Source of the DNA: SIG307 sp964545045
GTDB taxonomy: Bacteria > Bacillota > Clostridia > Lachnospirales > Lachnospiraceae
NCBI GenBank assembly: GCA_964545045.1
Contig: CAZJEN010000004.1
Span: 1-64,000 of the forward strand
DNA length: 64,000 nt
Direction of reading: 5' to 3'
Part shown: in pieces, positions 1-8,496 of the stretch
Position numbering within the stretch: the stretch's first letter is position 1
How the letters are laid out: every line of letters starts with the position of its first letter
The notes under the pieces: model-generated
Database searches by the model: none
The model's input: only the letters and a program-made list of their open reading frames with translations
What the model was told of the DNA's origin: nothing
Program-made: the position numbers and the translations under genes

Positions 1-39
1 GAACTTAAAATGAGGATGGTTTCAGAAGTGAGTAGCTGA
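1..39 (+). CDS. 3' tail of an upstream gene, possibly hsdM (partial)
   Basis: Frame 1 is open from the window edge to a TGA at 37-39 and reads ELKMRMVSEVSS. It is on the same strand and 38 bp before hsdS, where a type I methyltransferase (hsdM) would be expected because hsdS and hsdR follow and no hsdM is present in the window. Twelve residues are too few to recognise a family, so hsdM is inferred from position only. Confidence 0.3.
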   Translation, partial: ELKMRMVSEVSS

Positions 40-77
40 AAACCACCGCAGTCCAATATTGAAAAGGCGGTGAATTC

Positions 78-1346
78 ATGTTTAAAGAGATAACTGAACG
101 AATTGAAAAAATAGGACGTGAAGAAGTCCCTGAAGGATATAGAAAAACAAAGATAGGGATGGTGCCAGAAACGTGGGAAGATACAACATTAGATAGATTG
201 TTAGTGGAAAAAGTAGAAAAAACAAGCAATGTAGTAGATTATCCACTATATAGCTTAACACTGGAAAATGGAATAATAGAAAAAAGTGAAAGATATGATA
301 GGGAACATCTAGTAAAAAAACAAGAAGGAATGTATAAATTGGTACATTCAAATGAATTTGCCTATAATCCAATGAATATAAGATTTGGAGCGGTAGCTAG
401 AAATAAGTCGGGGAAAACAATTAGTGTTTCTGGCTATTATGATGTATTTGAAGTGAAGTGCGCTGAAGATAGGGTGTTCATAGAAAATTTTTTGATTAGT
501 GAACAGATGAAAAGGCATTATAATCGAATATGTACGGGATCGTTAGATGAAAAAAAGAGGGTACATTTTTCTGAATTTTTGAGAATTAAAGTTCCTATTC
601 CATCGGAAGAGGAAAGAAAAGAGTTGTCTAAGATTCTTAAAATGCAGGATAAAAAAATAGAGTTATTAGAGAAGCAAATAGGTGAAGCGGAACAGAAAAA
701 AAAGTGGTTAATGCAGATATTATTAAATGGGATTATACGCTTACCAGAGGCTACCGGTAAGTGGAAAACGGAAAAAATGAATAGCGTATTTTCAGAAAGA
801 AAAGAAACGAATTGTCAAGACTGTGAGTTGTTGTCTATAACATCAAGGGGCATTTTCCCGCGAACTGAAATAGAAGGAAAAGATAATTCAAGTGAAGATA
901 AGAGTAAGTACAAAAAAATATGTATTGGTGATATTGGATATAATACTATGCGCATGTGGCAAGGCGTGTCGGCCTTATCTAGATATGAAGGGATCGTAAG
1001 TCCTGCATATACAGTATTAAAACCCAAGAAAAACATTAATGCTCAATATTTCTCTTTTTTATTCAGATTACCATCAAGTGTTTTCAAATTTTATCGATTT
1101 TCTCAGGGGTTGGTTGATGATACTCGAAATTTGAAATACGAAGATTTTAAAAATATTTCCTTCTCATATCCAGAAGATGTTGAAGAGCAAAAGGAAATTG
1201 CAAATGTTTTGAATTGTGCACAAAGAGAGATAGAACTTCTTCAAAAAAAATTAGTTTACGTGAAAAAAGAGAAGACAGCTCTTATGCAATATCTTTTGAC
1301 AGGAGTGGTGCGTGTAAATGAGCTACTAGGTCGGGAGGTGAATTAA
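78..1346 (+). CDS. hsdS: Type I restriction-modification specificity subunit HsdS
   Basis: This is the DNA-recognition subunit of a type I R-M complex; it selects the bipartite target methylated by HsdM and cut by HsdR. The 422 residues show the two-half HsdS layout: a target recognition domain (about 1-170), a helical spacer (about 176-215, KILKMQDKKIELLEKQI then MQILLNGIIRLPE), a second recognition domain (about 230-365) and a matching helical spacer (about 369-415, ANVLNCAQREIELL then MQYLLTGVVRV). The two spacers are recognisably repeated, as expected of the pseudo-dimeric fold. The start is ATG 78 after AAAAGGCGGTGA (63-74). The hsdR ATG follows the stop directly. Base composition is clearly AT-richer than after 7 kb. 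The recognition sequence cannot be predicted. Confidence 0.93.
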   Translation: MFKEITERIEKIGREEVPEGYRKTKIGMVPETWEDTTLDRLLVEKVEKTSNVVDYPLYSLTLENGIIEKSERYDREHLVKKQEGMYKLVHSNEFAYNPMNIRFGAVARNKSGKTISVSGYYDVFEVKCAEDRVFIENFLISEQMKRHYNRICTGSLDEKKRVHFSEFLRIKVPIPSEEERKELSKILKMQDKKIELLEKQIGEAEQKKKWLMQILLNGIIRLPEATGKWKTEKMNSVFSERKETNCQDCELLSITSRGIFPRTEIEGKDNSSEDKSKYKKICIGDIGYNTMRMWQGVSALSRYEGIVSPAYTVLKPKKNINAQYFSFLFRLPSSVFKFYRFSQGLVDDTRNLKYEDFKNISFSYPEDVEEQKEIANVLNCAQREIELLQKKLVYVKKEKTALMQYLLTGVVRVNELLGREVN

Positions 1347-4300
1347 ATGGATGGCAATATGTATTTGGAAGACAATATAAGCAAGAAACCAGCTTTGGAA
1401 CTATTGCAAAAGATGGGATATATATATCTTACACCTGAAGAATGTACATTGCAGCGTGGTGGTAAATATCAAGTTTTACTTAAGGGGATTTTGCGTAATC
1501 AATTACGAAAAATAAACCGTTTTGAGTTTGGTGGTATTGAACAGGAGTTTTCATCTGCAAATATTGAAAGAGCAATTGAAGATTTAGACGAGCCATTATC
1601 AGATGGTTTAATAAAGACAAGCGAAAAAATATATGATGCCCTTATGCTTGGTAGAAGCTATCAGGAAACAGTGGGTGCGGGTAAAGTTTTAAGCTTTGAC
1701 TTGAAGTATATTGATTGGGATAACTTTGAGAATAACGTATTTCATGTTACGGAAGAATACGTTGTCACAAGTCATGATGGAGAATATACGGTTAGACCGG
1801 ATATTGTTTTGTTTGTGAATGGTATTCCTTTTGTGGTAATTGAATGTAAGGCACCTCATATTTCTGTTGAACAAGGCATAGAACAGATGATACGTAACCA
1901 GCAGGATGAGTACATTCCGCAACTATTTAAATATATTCAAATTGTGATGGCTACAAATAAGAACTCTGTAAAATATGCAACTACGGGTACTGGAAAGAAA
2001 TATTGGAGCGTTTGGGAAGAAGAGGATTTAGAGTATTTAGAAACAGCTAAAGCAAAGTGTGTTGAAGACAGAGTGCCTACGGTGCAGGATGAAAATATTA
2101 TGTCCTTGCTTTCGATTGACAGGCTGAAAGAATTGACGAAGTATTTTGTTCTTTATGATGCCAATGTAAAGAAAATATGTCGTTATCAGCAGTATTTTGC
2201 TATTAAAGAAATTATAAAAACAATTAACACCAATGATGTTGAAGGAAATAGACAAAGTGGTGTTATTTGGCATACGCAAGGTTCCGGAAAATCCTTAACA
2301 ATGGTTATGCTTGCTAAATATATTCTTTTAGAAATGGCGAGATTCGAACCCAAGGTAGTTATTGTTACGGATCGAAAAGAATTAGATAAACAAATCGCAA
2401 AGACATTCACTCATACCAGATGTAAGCCGGCAAGAGCTACTAGTGGTAAGAATCTTATTGATTTAATCAATGAAGGAAAAGTAGATATTATTACAACGAT
2501 TATCAATAAGTTTAATACAGTTGAGAGCAGTGGATTGAAAAATTTAAGTAGAGATGTATTTGTACTTGTGGATGAAAGCCATCGGTCAAATTATGGTGAA
2601 TTGTCTACTAAAATGCGAGTTGTATTTCCAAATGCTTGTTATATTGGTTTTACCGGCACACCACTTATGAAAAGTGAAAAAAATACTATGACCAAGTTCG
2701 GTAAACTCATACATAAATATACAATCAAAGATGGTGTAGAAGATAGAGCAATTGTACCGTTAATTTATGAAGGTAGATTCGTTGAACAAACTGTAGATGA
2801 GGCAAATATTGATTTGTGGTTTGAACAAACGACGAAGAGGCTTACTGAGACACAAAGAGACGATTTAAAACGAAAGTGGAGTAGTATGAAACGTCTTGCT
2901 TCGACGGAAGCGAGGATAAAGAGAATAGCGTTAGATATTAATAATCATTATGTTGAAGGATATAAAGAGACTGGATTTAAAGCTATGCTTGCGACTAATC
3001 GAAAAAGGGATGCAGTATCGTATCTAGCATGCTTCGAGCAGTTTGGTGATTTGAATTGTGAAGTGTGTATTTCACCGCCAGATATGCGAGAAGGTGTTGA
3101 TGATATTGATGAAGGAACAGACAATAGAGTTATCGCATACTGGTCTAGAATGATGAAAAAGTATGGTGATGCAGATGCGTATGAGGATTCTGTAAAAAAT
3201 CGGTTTGTAGATGGTGAAATTGATATCCTAATTGTTTGTAGCAAATTGCTTACTGGTTTTGATGCACCTCGATGTCAAGTTTTGTACATAGATAAAGAGT
3301 TGAAGGAACATGGCTTGCTTCAGGCAATAGCAAGAACGAATCGTTTGTATGACGGAAAAGATTATGGCCTTATTGTAGATTATCGTGGTTTAATCCAAAA
3401 GCTGGATGATGCAATGAATATGTATAGTGGTGCCGGACTTGAAAATTTCGAAGCAGGCGATTTGAAAGGTGCAATAGTAGATATTATCAATGCAGTAGGA
3501 AATCTGCGTCAATCTTATAGTAGATTAGAAGATTTATTTGTATCAATTAAAAATAAGAATGATGTGGAAGAGATAGAAGTATTTCTTGCAGATGAAAAAA
3601 TTAGAAACGAATTCTATGAGCTATTATGTCAGTTTGGTAAGGAATTAGCAATTGTACTTAATTCAGAGAGTGCATATGAAAATATTCCTAAAGAAGAGCG
3701 ACTAAAATATCAAAACGTATTTGCGTTCTACTCAAGGGTAAGGCGTTCTGTGAAAATTCGTTATAATGATGCAATTGATAATAAAGAATATGAGCCATTA
3801 ATGCAAAATCTTCTTGATACACATATGTCTGTCGTTGGATTAAAACAAATAACAGAACCGGTTGATATTCTCAATCAATCTGATTTGGAAAAGGAACTTG
3901 AGCAATTAGGTTCTTTACGATCTAAGGCGGATGCAATTCAATCAAAGCTTACCAAGAGTATAAGCGTTAAAAGAGACGAAAATCCAGCGTATTATGATAG
4001 CTTTTCAAAGCGAATCAAAGATACTCTTCAGGAGTATAAGGATAGAGTTATAACAGATGCAGAGTACCTTGCTAAAATGCGTTCGATTATGCAGGATTAT
4101 GCAGCGGGAGTATCTACTGTAAAATTCCCTGAGAAGTTGAAGGGGAATGTGCATGCACAAGCGTTTTATGGTGTTGTTAGTGCAATTTTGGAAAACAAGT
4201 GGGAACAGACAGCTGATGTAAAATGTGTTGCAGAAAGTCCAGTAGAATATGGTGGTAAGCCCATTTCTACACAAACCGCAATGCTGTTACACGATGATAG

Positions 4301-4562
4301 CACTCTATATACAGTATCAGGAGCGCAAACAAGACAAGACATGATTGCGGATATTTCGATAGAAATAACTGATATTGTAGAAAGACACAGCCGGATTGAT
4401 TGGACTAATAATAAAAGCATACACGATAAAATAGCACAAGATATTGATGATATGTTTTATGAATATGAATGTGCTGGAAAGTGTAAATTCCCATTTGAGG
4501 TAATCGATATGGTAATCGAAAATGTAAAAACAACAGCATTAAGGAGATTTAAAGGGCAATGA
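1347..4562 (+). CDS. hsdR: Type I restriction endonuclease subunit HsdR
   Basis: ATP-dependent translocase and nuclease of the type I R-M complex. In 1071 residues the parts run in the usual order: an N-terminal PD-(D/E)xK nuclease (P151-D152 and the ECK motif at about 166-168 in IPFVVIECKAP), an SF2 helicase-like motor with Walker A QGSGKS (311-316), DEAD-type motif DESH (409-412) and motif III GFTGTP (434-439), a second RecA lobe with CSKLLTGFDAP and QAIARTNR, then a C-terminal helical region. Length and all key residues are intact, so the subunit looks functional. It starts immediately after the hsdS stop, with GGGAGGTG as ribosome binding site, and its TGA overlaps the ATG of the next gene, which indicates translational coupling. 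Confidence 0.96.
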   Translation: MDGNMYLEDNISKKPALELLQKMGYIYLTPEECTLQRGGKYQVLLKGILRNQLRKINRFEFGGIEQEFSSANIERAIEDLDEPLSDGLIKTSEKIYDALMLGRSYQETVGAGKVLSFDLKYIDWDNFENNVFHVTEEYVVTSHDGEYTVRPDIVLFVNGIPFVVIECKAPHISVEQGIEQMIRNQQDEYIPQLFKYIQIVMATNKNSVKYATTGTGKKYWSVWEEEDLEYLETAKAKCVEDRVPTVQDENIMSLLSIDRLKELTKYFVLYDANVKKICRYQQYFAIKEIIKTINTNDVEGNRQSGVIWHTQGSGKSLTMVMLAKYILLEMARFEPKVVIVTDRKELDKQIAKTFTHTRCKPARATSGKNLIDLINEGKVDIITTIINKFNTVESSGLKNLSRDVFVLVDESHRSNYGELSTKMRVVFPNACYIGFTGTPLMKSEKNTMTKFGKLIHKYTIKDGVEDRAIVPLIYEGRFVEQTVDEANIDLWFEQTTKRLTETQRDDLKRKWSSMKRLASTEARIKRIALDINNHYVEGYKETGFKAMLATNRKRDAVSYLACFEQFGDLNCEVCISPPDMREGVDDIDEGTDNRVIAYWSRMMKKYGDADAYEDSVKNRFVDGEIDILIVCSKLLTGFDAPRCQVLYIDKELKEHGLLQAIARTNRLYDGKDYGLIVDYRGLIQKLDDAMNMYSGAGLENFEAGDLKGAIVDIINAVGNLRQSYSRLEDLFVSIKNKNDVEEIEVFLADEKIRNEFYELLCQFGKELAIVLNSESAYENIPKEERLKYQNVFAFYSRVRRSVKIRYNDAIDNKEYEPLMQNLLDTHMSVVGLKQITEPVDILNQSDLEKELEQLGSLRSKADAIQSKLTKSISVKRDENPAYYDSFSKRIKDTLQEYKDRVITDAEYLAKMRSIMQDYAAGVSTVKFPEKLKGNVHAQAFYGVVSAILENKWEQTADVKCVAESPVEYGGKPISTQTAMLLHDDSTLYTVSGAQTRQDMIADISIEITDIVERHSRIDWTNNKSIHDKIAQDIDDMFYEYECAGKCKFPFEVIDMVIENVKTTALRRFKGQ

Positions 4563-5284
4563 GGATAAATCCGGAACAAAGAGTAGTGCATTGTGAGAAT
4601 GGTGACATTTCGTATTTACTCACAAGAAAGCCGGTCAAGAATGTTAATTTGCGAATAAAACCGGAAGGGCAAGTCCTTTTATCTGCTAATAATAGTGTGC
4701 CGATAGAATTTATAGATGCTTTTATTGAAAAAAAACAGCGATACATTTTTTCGGTATTATCAAGATATGAGGAAAAGAGAAAGCTGATTCAAACTGTTCC
4801 CAAAAGATATGTGAGTGGCGAAAGTTATGATTTGCTCGGTAAGAGTTTGCGATTAAAGGTTGAAGCGAATAAGGAGGAAAAAGTGTATACGGATGGCGTA
4901 TACATTTTTCTAAAGGTAAAAGATAAAGATGATTTTCGTCACAAAGAAATCATGATGTCAAAATGGCTTAAACAATATCAAACGACGGTATTTGAAGAGT
5001 TGCTTCAAGAGAAATATTTGCTATTTGGGAAATATGGTGTGACATATCCTGCATTGAAAATTAGAAATATGACGTCTCGGTGGGGGTCGTGTCAACCGAA
5101 AAAGGGTGTCATTACTTTGAATAGTAAATTGATTGAGGCACCAAGAAACTGTATTGAGTATGTGATTCTACATGAACTTGTACACTTTATACATCCAAAT
5201 CATTCAAGGCAGTTTTGGGATTTTGTTGCAATGATGATGCCGGACTGGAAGGAACGTAAGGAAGAATTGGAAAAGAGGATATAA
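4559..5284 (+). CDS. YgjP/DUF45-type zinc metallopeptidase linked to type I R-M
   Basis: A 241-residue protein of the YgjP-like (DUF45, SprT-related) family. The C-terminal third carries the zinc peptidase signature HELVH (205-209) followed by HPNH, preceded by the family hallmark TSRWGSC. The N-terminal part (ISYLLTRKPVKNVNLRIKPEG) is the usual family beta-rich region. Its ATG overlaps the hsdR stop by 4 nt (ATGA), so it is translationally coupled to hsdR. YgjP-like genes are often found next to hsdR in type I loci, but their job there is not known to me. A role in turnover of R-M subunits is possible and is inference only. Confidence 0.85.
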   Translation: MRINPEQRVVHCENGDISYLLTRKPVKNVNLRIKPEGQVLLSANNSVPIEFIDAFIEKKQRYIFSVLSRYEEKRKLIQTVPKRYVSGESYDLLGKSLRLKVEANKEEKVYTDGVYIFLKVKDKDDFRHKEIMMSKWLKQYQTTVFEELLQEKYLLFGKYGVTYPALKIRNMTSRWGSCQPKKGVITLNSKLIEAPRNCIEYVILHELVHFIHPNHSRQFWDFVAMMMPDWKERKEELEKRI

Positions 5285-5303
5285 AAGATTAGGAGTGAAT
5301 GCT

Positions 5304-6332
5304 ATGGCTAAAGATTTAACAACATCACAGATTGATCGGCAGAATATATTAAATAACCAATTTGCGTTGGAGGAGATTAGAAGTACATCGAATATAAAAG
5401 GAATAATGTTTGAGGAAAAGATGTATTTTACGAAGAATATGGTAGCGGCTTTTTTTGAAGTTGATATTCGAACAATCGAAAGATATGTGGCTGGAAATCT
5501 TGATGAACTGATACAGAACGGATATGAGATTTTAAAAGGAAAACGGTTAAAGGAATTTATTAAGTTGATGAAAGAATTTGATGAACCTGGAATTGATTTT
5601 GGGAGTATTAGTTCTAAAACCACGCAGCTTGCTGTATTTGACTTTAAAGGTTTTCTAAACATAGCAATGTTGCTTGTAGAAAGTGAAAATGCACGCGTTC
5701 TAAGACAAGCAATGCTGAACATTGTTATTGATTTAATAAATCAAAAGACAGGTGGTTCCACAAAGTATATCAATCAAAGGGACAGAGACTTTCTGGGGGC
5801 TTATTTACAGGAGGATGATTATAGGAAAGAGTTTACCGATGCTTTAAAAGAATGTGTTGCCATGGATCAATTTAAGTATGCTATTTTTACTGATATGATT
5901 TATCAGAGTATATTTAAAGAGAATGCCAAAGAGTATAGAAATGTTTTAAAATTGAAAAAGAACGATAAAACAAGAGATACCTTCTATAGCGAAATCTTGG
6001 ATTTGATAGCATCATACGAATGCGGATTGGCCAATTTAATCCATAAGAAGTGCGATGAATTAGGAAGAATGCTTAATAATTGGGAGGTAAGGCAATTGTT
6101 TAAGGAATTTGAAGAGTTGCCACATTGGAAGCCTCTGATATCCAGTGCCAGAACTAAGATGGCGAGTAGAGATATGGCGTTGAGAGACGTGTTTCATCGG
6201 CAATTAGAACTTTATGTCAAACCTTTAGATAGGGCTGATTACGAGAAATTTTTAGGGACAGAGTCTGAACAGGTGGCTAAACTCATGGACGAAAATCGTG
6301 ATGTTTTAAAACGATTAAAGGAGCGTGGCTAA
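5304..6332 (+). CDS. RhuM-like DNA-binding protein, partner of Doc
   Basis: A 342-residue protein resembling the RhuM/virulence-protein family: an N-terminal region (FEEKMYFTKNMVAAFFEVDIRTIERYVAGN) that looks like a DNA-binding helix-turn-helix, followed by a long helical region. I chose ATG 5304 because AGGAG (5291-5295) sits 8 nt before it; an in-frame GTG at 5295 overlaps that Shine-Dalgarno sequence. It is followed without a gap by doc (TAA 6330-6332, ATG 6333), so the two are probably translated together. Position suggests it is the antitoxin or regulator for the Doc-like toxin. RhuM-like proteins are common inside type I R-M loci. The biochemical role is unknown. Confidence 0.7.
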   Translation: MAKDLTTSQIDRQNILNNQFALEEIRSTSNIKGIMFEEKMYFTKNMVAAFFEVDIRTIERYVAGNLDELIQNGYEILKGKRLKEFIKLMKEFDEPGIDFGSISSKTTQLAVFDFKGFLNIAMLLVESENARVLRQAMLNIVIDLINQKTGGSTKYINQRDRDFLGAYLQEDDYRKEFTDALKECVAMDQFKYAIFTDMIYQSIFKENAKEYRNVLKLKKNDKTRDTFYSEILDLIASYECGLANLIHKKCDELGRMLNNWEVRQLFKEFEELPHWKPLISSARTKMASRDMALRDVFHRQLELYVKPLDRADYEKFLGTESEQVAKLMDENRDVLKRLKERG

Positions 6333-6788
6333 ATGGGAAAGATTAAATATTTGACAATAGATGATGTTATACAAATTCATCGTTCGACCATTGATCATAG
6401 TGGAGGAGGAGAGATTGGTAATTTAGATTTAGGGAAAATGGAAAGCGTTTTGTGCCATATTCAAAATGATGATTATTACCCAGAGTTTATTGATAAGATG
6501 GTTCATTTGTTTTTCTGTGCATGTAAATTTCATTGCTTTACAGATGGAAATAAAAGAATTGCAATTACAATAACTGCAGTTTTTTTATTACATAATGGAT
6601 ATATGGCAAGTGGAAATTTGTATTTTAGGGAAATGGAAAATATTAGTTACCATGTTGCGGCAGGACACATTGATGAGGAGTTGCTAAGAAAATTGATGAT
6701 AGCGATATTGAACAGAACATTCGACGAGGATGAGACGTTAAAATTAGAGTATTATAATGCGATATCTGTGGAGGATAGATTTTATTAG
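6333..6788 (+). CDS. doc: Doc (death-on-curing) Fic-fold toxin
   Basis: A 151-residue Fic/Doc-fold protein. The signature HCFTDGNKR (67-75) is the Doc form of the Fic motif, with GNK where AMP-transferring Fic enzymes have GNGR. In the P1 Doc family this lysine-containing loop supports phosphorylation of EF-Tu rather than AMPylation. The usual N-terminal YLTIDDVIQIH motif is present at the start. The ribosome binding site AAAGGAG lies 6317-6323, and the gene directly abuts the RhuM-like gene. No short Phd-type antitoxin ORF is visible on either side, so the upstream RhuM-like protein is the candidate antitoxin. The last residues run into the palindrome-bearing boundary of the AT-rich island. 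Confidence 0.85.
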   Translation: MGKIKYLTIDDVIQIHRSTIDHSGGGEIGNLDLGKMESVLCHIQNDDYYPEFIDKMVHLFFCACKFHCFTDGNKRIAITITAVFLLHNGYMASGNLYFREMENISYHVAAGHIDEELLRKLMIAILNRTFDEDETLKLEYYNAISVEDRFY

Positions 6789-6824
6789 TATTTTGGTCCC
6801 GACATTAATGTCGGGACCAAAATA
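6789..6824. repeat. 36-bp perfect palindrome at the island edge
   Basis: The sequence from T6789 to A6824 is its own reverse complement: a TATTTTGGTCCCGACAT half followed by its mirror, centred between 6806 and 6807. It starts directly after the doc stop codon. As RNA it would fold into a strong hairpin, but neither side has a clear U-tract, so it is not a textbook terminator. It could be a transcription block, a protein-binding site, or a boundary of the mobile island. Confidence 0.8.
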
Positions 6825-6887
6825 GAGATATGTAGCAAAAGAAGTGAATGGAGACAAGTTGCTGGAAAGTGATATGGAAGGAGGCGT

Positions 6888-6980
6888 ATGTGTGATCTTG
6901 ACAAAGCCTGTCTTTCATGCTACTATGATAAAGCGTTAGAAGGCAAAAGGTATGATAAATGGTACATAGGGAGACTATGA
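6888..6980 (+). CDS. Possible 30-residue ORF in the gap before the ABC importer
   Basis: ATG 6888 preceded by GGAAGGAGG (6876-6884, tight 3-nt spacing) opens a 30-codon frame reading MCDLDKACLSCYYDKALEGK and ending WYIGRL. It has a CxxC pair. The frame contains the likely promoter of the next operon (6898-6926), so it may be a remnant or chance ORF. No family recognised. Confidence 0.2.
   Translation: MCDLDKACLSCYYDKALEGKRYDKWYIGRL
6898..6926 (+). promoter_or_regulatory. Sigma-A promoter of the amino-acid ABC operon
   Basis: TTGACA (6898-6903), 17-bp spacer, TACTAT (6921-6926). The start would be near 6933, giving a leader of about 85 nt. The leader has a small CGGGC-TTT-GCCCG hairpin (6987-6999) just before the AAGGAG site. 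Confidence 0.7.
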
Positions 6981-7017
6981 TTTTACCGGGCTTTGCCCGA
7001 AGAAAAGGAGATTTATT

Positions 7018-7818
7018 ATGAAAAAGAAGTTAGCAGCATTATTGACCGCAGTTTTATGTCTGTCTGTATTTGCAGGATGCGGCAGTGCAAAGGAAGACCT
7101 TGATTACATTAAGGACAACGGCGAGATGATTATGGGTATTACCCTCTTCGAGCCGATGAACTACTACGATGAGAACGGTGTGTTGATTGGTTTTGAGACC
7201 GAGTTTGCTACCGCTGTTTGTGAGAAGCTTGGTGTTGAGCCGAAGTTCCAGGTAATTGACTGGGAGCAGAAGGAGAATGAGTTAAAGTCTAAGGCAATCG
7301 ACTGTATCTGGAACGGTCTTACCGTTACCGAGGAGCGTAAGGAGAATATGGCATTCTCTACCGCTTACGTAAGCAACCGTCAGGTGGCTATTATCCGTAA
7401 GGCTGACGCTGAGAAGTATGTTGACGTTGCAAGCATGGCAGGTGCCAATATGATTGCTGAGAACGGTTCCGCAGGTCAGACCGCAATCGAGAGCGATGCT
7501 ACCCTTTCCCAGAACAAGTTTGTAGCTGCTGCCGCACAGAAGGATGCTCTTCTTGAGGTGAAGGCAGGTACTTCCGATGTTGCGGTTCTTGACTACATCA
7601 TGGCAAAGGCTGTTGTAAACGATGAGTCCGATTTCAGCGATTTGATGATTGTTGAAGGCATTGACCTTGCTCCGGAAGAGTATGCAATCGGTCTTCGTTT
7701 AGAGGATAAGGAGCTTCTTGCTGCCGTAAATAAGGCAATCGATGAGCTTGTGACCGAGGGCTTTATGACCGAGCTTGCGGCAAAGTACGATATGAGCGAA
7801 TCTTTGGCATTTAAGTAA
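7018..7818 (+). CDS. Polar amino-acid ABC transporter substrate-binding lipoprotein
   Basis: A 266-residue family 3 solute-binding protein (HisJ/GlnH type). It has a lipoprotein signal: KKK, a hydrophobic stretch, and lipobox VFAGC with the modified Cys at 21. The mature protein would be anchored on the outer face of the membrane. The bilobal fold is visible in MGITLFEPMNYYDENG (lobe 1 ligand site), GFETEFATAVCEKLGVE and the return into the first lobe near YAIGLRLEDKELLAAV. The Shine-Dalgarno AAGGAG lies 7005-7010. It is the first gene of an SBP-permease-ATPase operon. The ligand is probably a polar amino acid or cystine-like compound; the exact substrate cannot be read from sequence. Codon use is strongly biased, suggesting high expression. 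Confidence 0.92.
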   Translation: MKKKLAALLTAVLCLSVFAGCGSAKEDLDYIKDNGEMIMGITLFEPMNYYDENGVLIGFETEFATAVCEKLGVEPKFQVIDWEQKENELKSKAIDCIWNGLTVTEERKENMAFSTAYVSNRQVAIIRKADAEKYVDVASMAGANMIAENGSAGQTAIESDATLSQNKFVAAAAQKDALLEVKAGTSDVAVLDYIMAKAVVNDESDFSDLMIVEGIDLAPEEYAIGLRLEDKELLAAVNKAIDELVTEGFMTELAAKYDMSESLAFK

Positions 7819-7845
7819 GATACATACCAAAAGGAGAAGGACGTT

Positions 7846-8493
7846 ATGTCATTTATTGACGTTACCATGCAGCTTTTGGACGGATTTAAGGTGACCATGC
7901 TGATATTCTTTGTGGTATTGCTGGGTTCCCTGCCGTTAGGTCTTGTCATTACCTTCGGCTCCATGTCCAAGATTAAGCCGCTCCGCTGGCTGACCCGGAC
8001 CTTTGTCTGGATTATCCGCGGAACGCCGCTGATGTTGCAGATTATTCTTGTGTTTTACGGTCCGGGATTGATTTTTGGGGCAAAGGCACTGCCGCGTATG
8101 ACGGCGGTGCTCATTGCCTTTATTGTCAATTATGCGGCCTATTTTTCGGAAATTTACCGCGGCGGAATCGAAAGTATTCCGGCGGGACAGTACGAAGCGG
8201 GACAGGTGCTCGGCATGACCAAGCGCCAAATTTTCTTTAAAGTTGTGCTGTTTCAGGTTATCAAGCGGATTATGCCGTCCATGGGAAACGAAGTCATTAC
8301 GTTGGTAAAGGATACTTCTCTGGCACGTGTTATTTCCGTGGTGGAACTCGTAAAAGCGGCTCAGGATATCGTAGGCTTGAAAGGTATTATCTGGCCGATT
8401 TTCTACATCGGTGCGTTCTACCTGTTAGTATCCGGCGCGCTTACGTTACTGTTTAACTGGATTGAAAAGAAGATGGATTATTATAAGGGATAG
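7846..8493 (+). CDS. Polar amino-acid ABC transporter permease
   Basis: A 215-residue HisM/GlnP-type inner-membrane permease. About five transmembrane helices are visible, starting with GFKVTMLIFFVVLLGSLPLGL. The EAA cytoplasmic loop that contacts the ATPase reads EAGQVLGMTKRQIFFKVVLFQ, and the family motif RGTPLMLQI is present. It follows the binding protein by 27 bp with AAGGAGAAGG as its ribosome binding site, and the ATPase starts 3 bp after its stop. A single permease gene implies a homodimeric channel. Confidence 0.93.
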   Translation: MSFIDVTMQLLDGFKVTMLIFFVVLLGSLPLGLVITFGSMSKIKPLRWLTRTFVWIIRGTPLMLQIILVFYGPGLIFGAKALPRMTAVLIAFIVNYAAYFSEIYRGGIESIPAGQYEAGQVLGMTKRQIFFKVVLFQVIKRIMPSMGNEVITLVKDTSLARVISVVELVKAAQDIVGLKGIIWPIFYIGAFYLLVSGALTLLFNWIEKKMDYYKG

Positions 8494-8496
8494 CAT

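Noticed and set aside
6789..6824. The palindrome as a standard rho-independent terminator
   Set aside because: The stem is ideal but neither strand has a U-tract after it, so I list it as a palindrome of unknown role.
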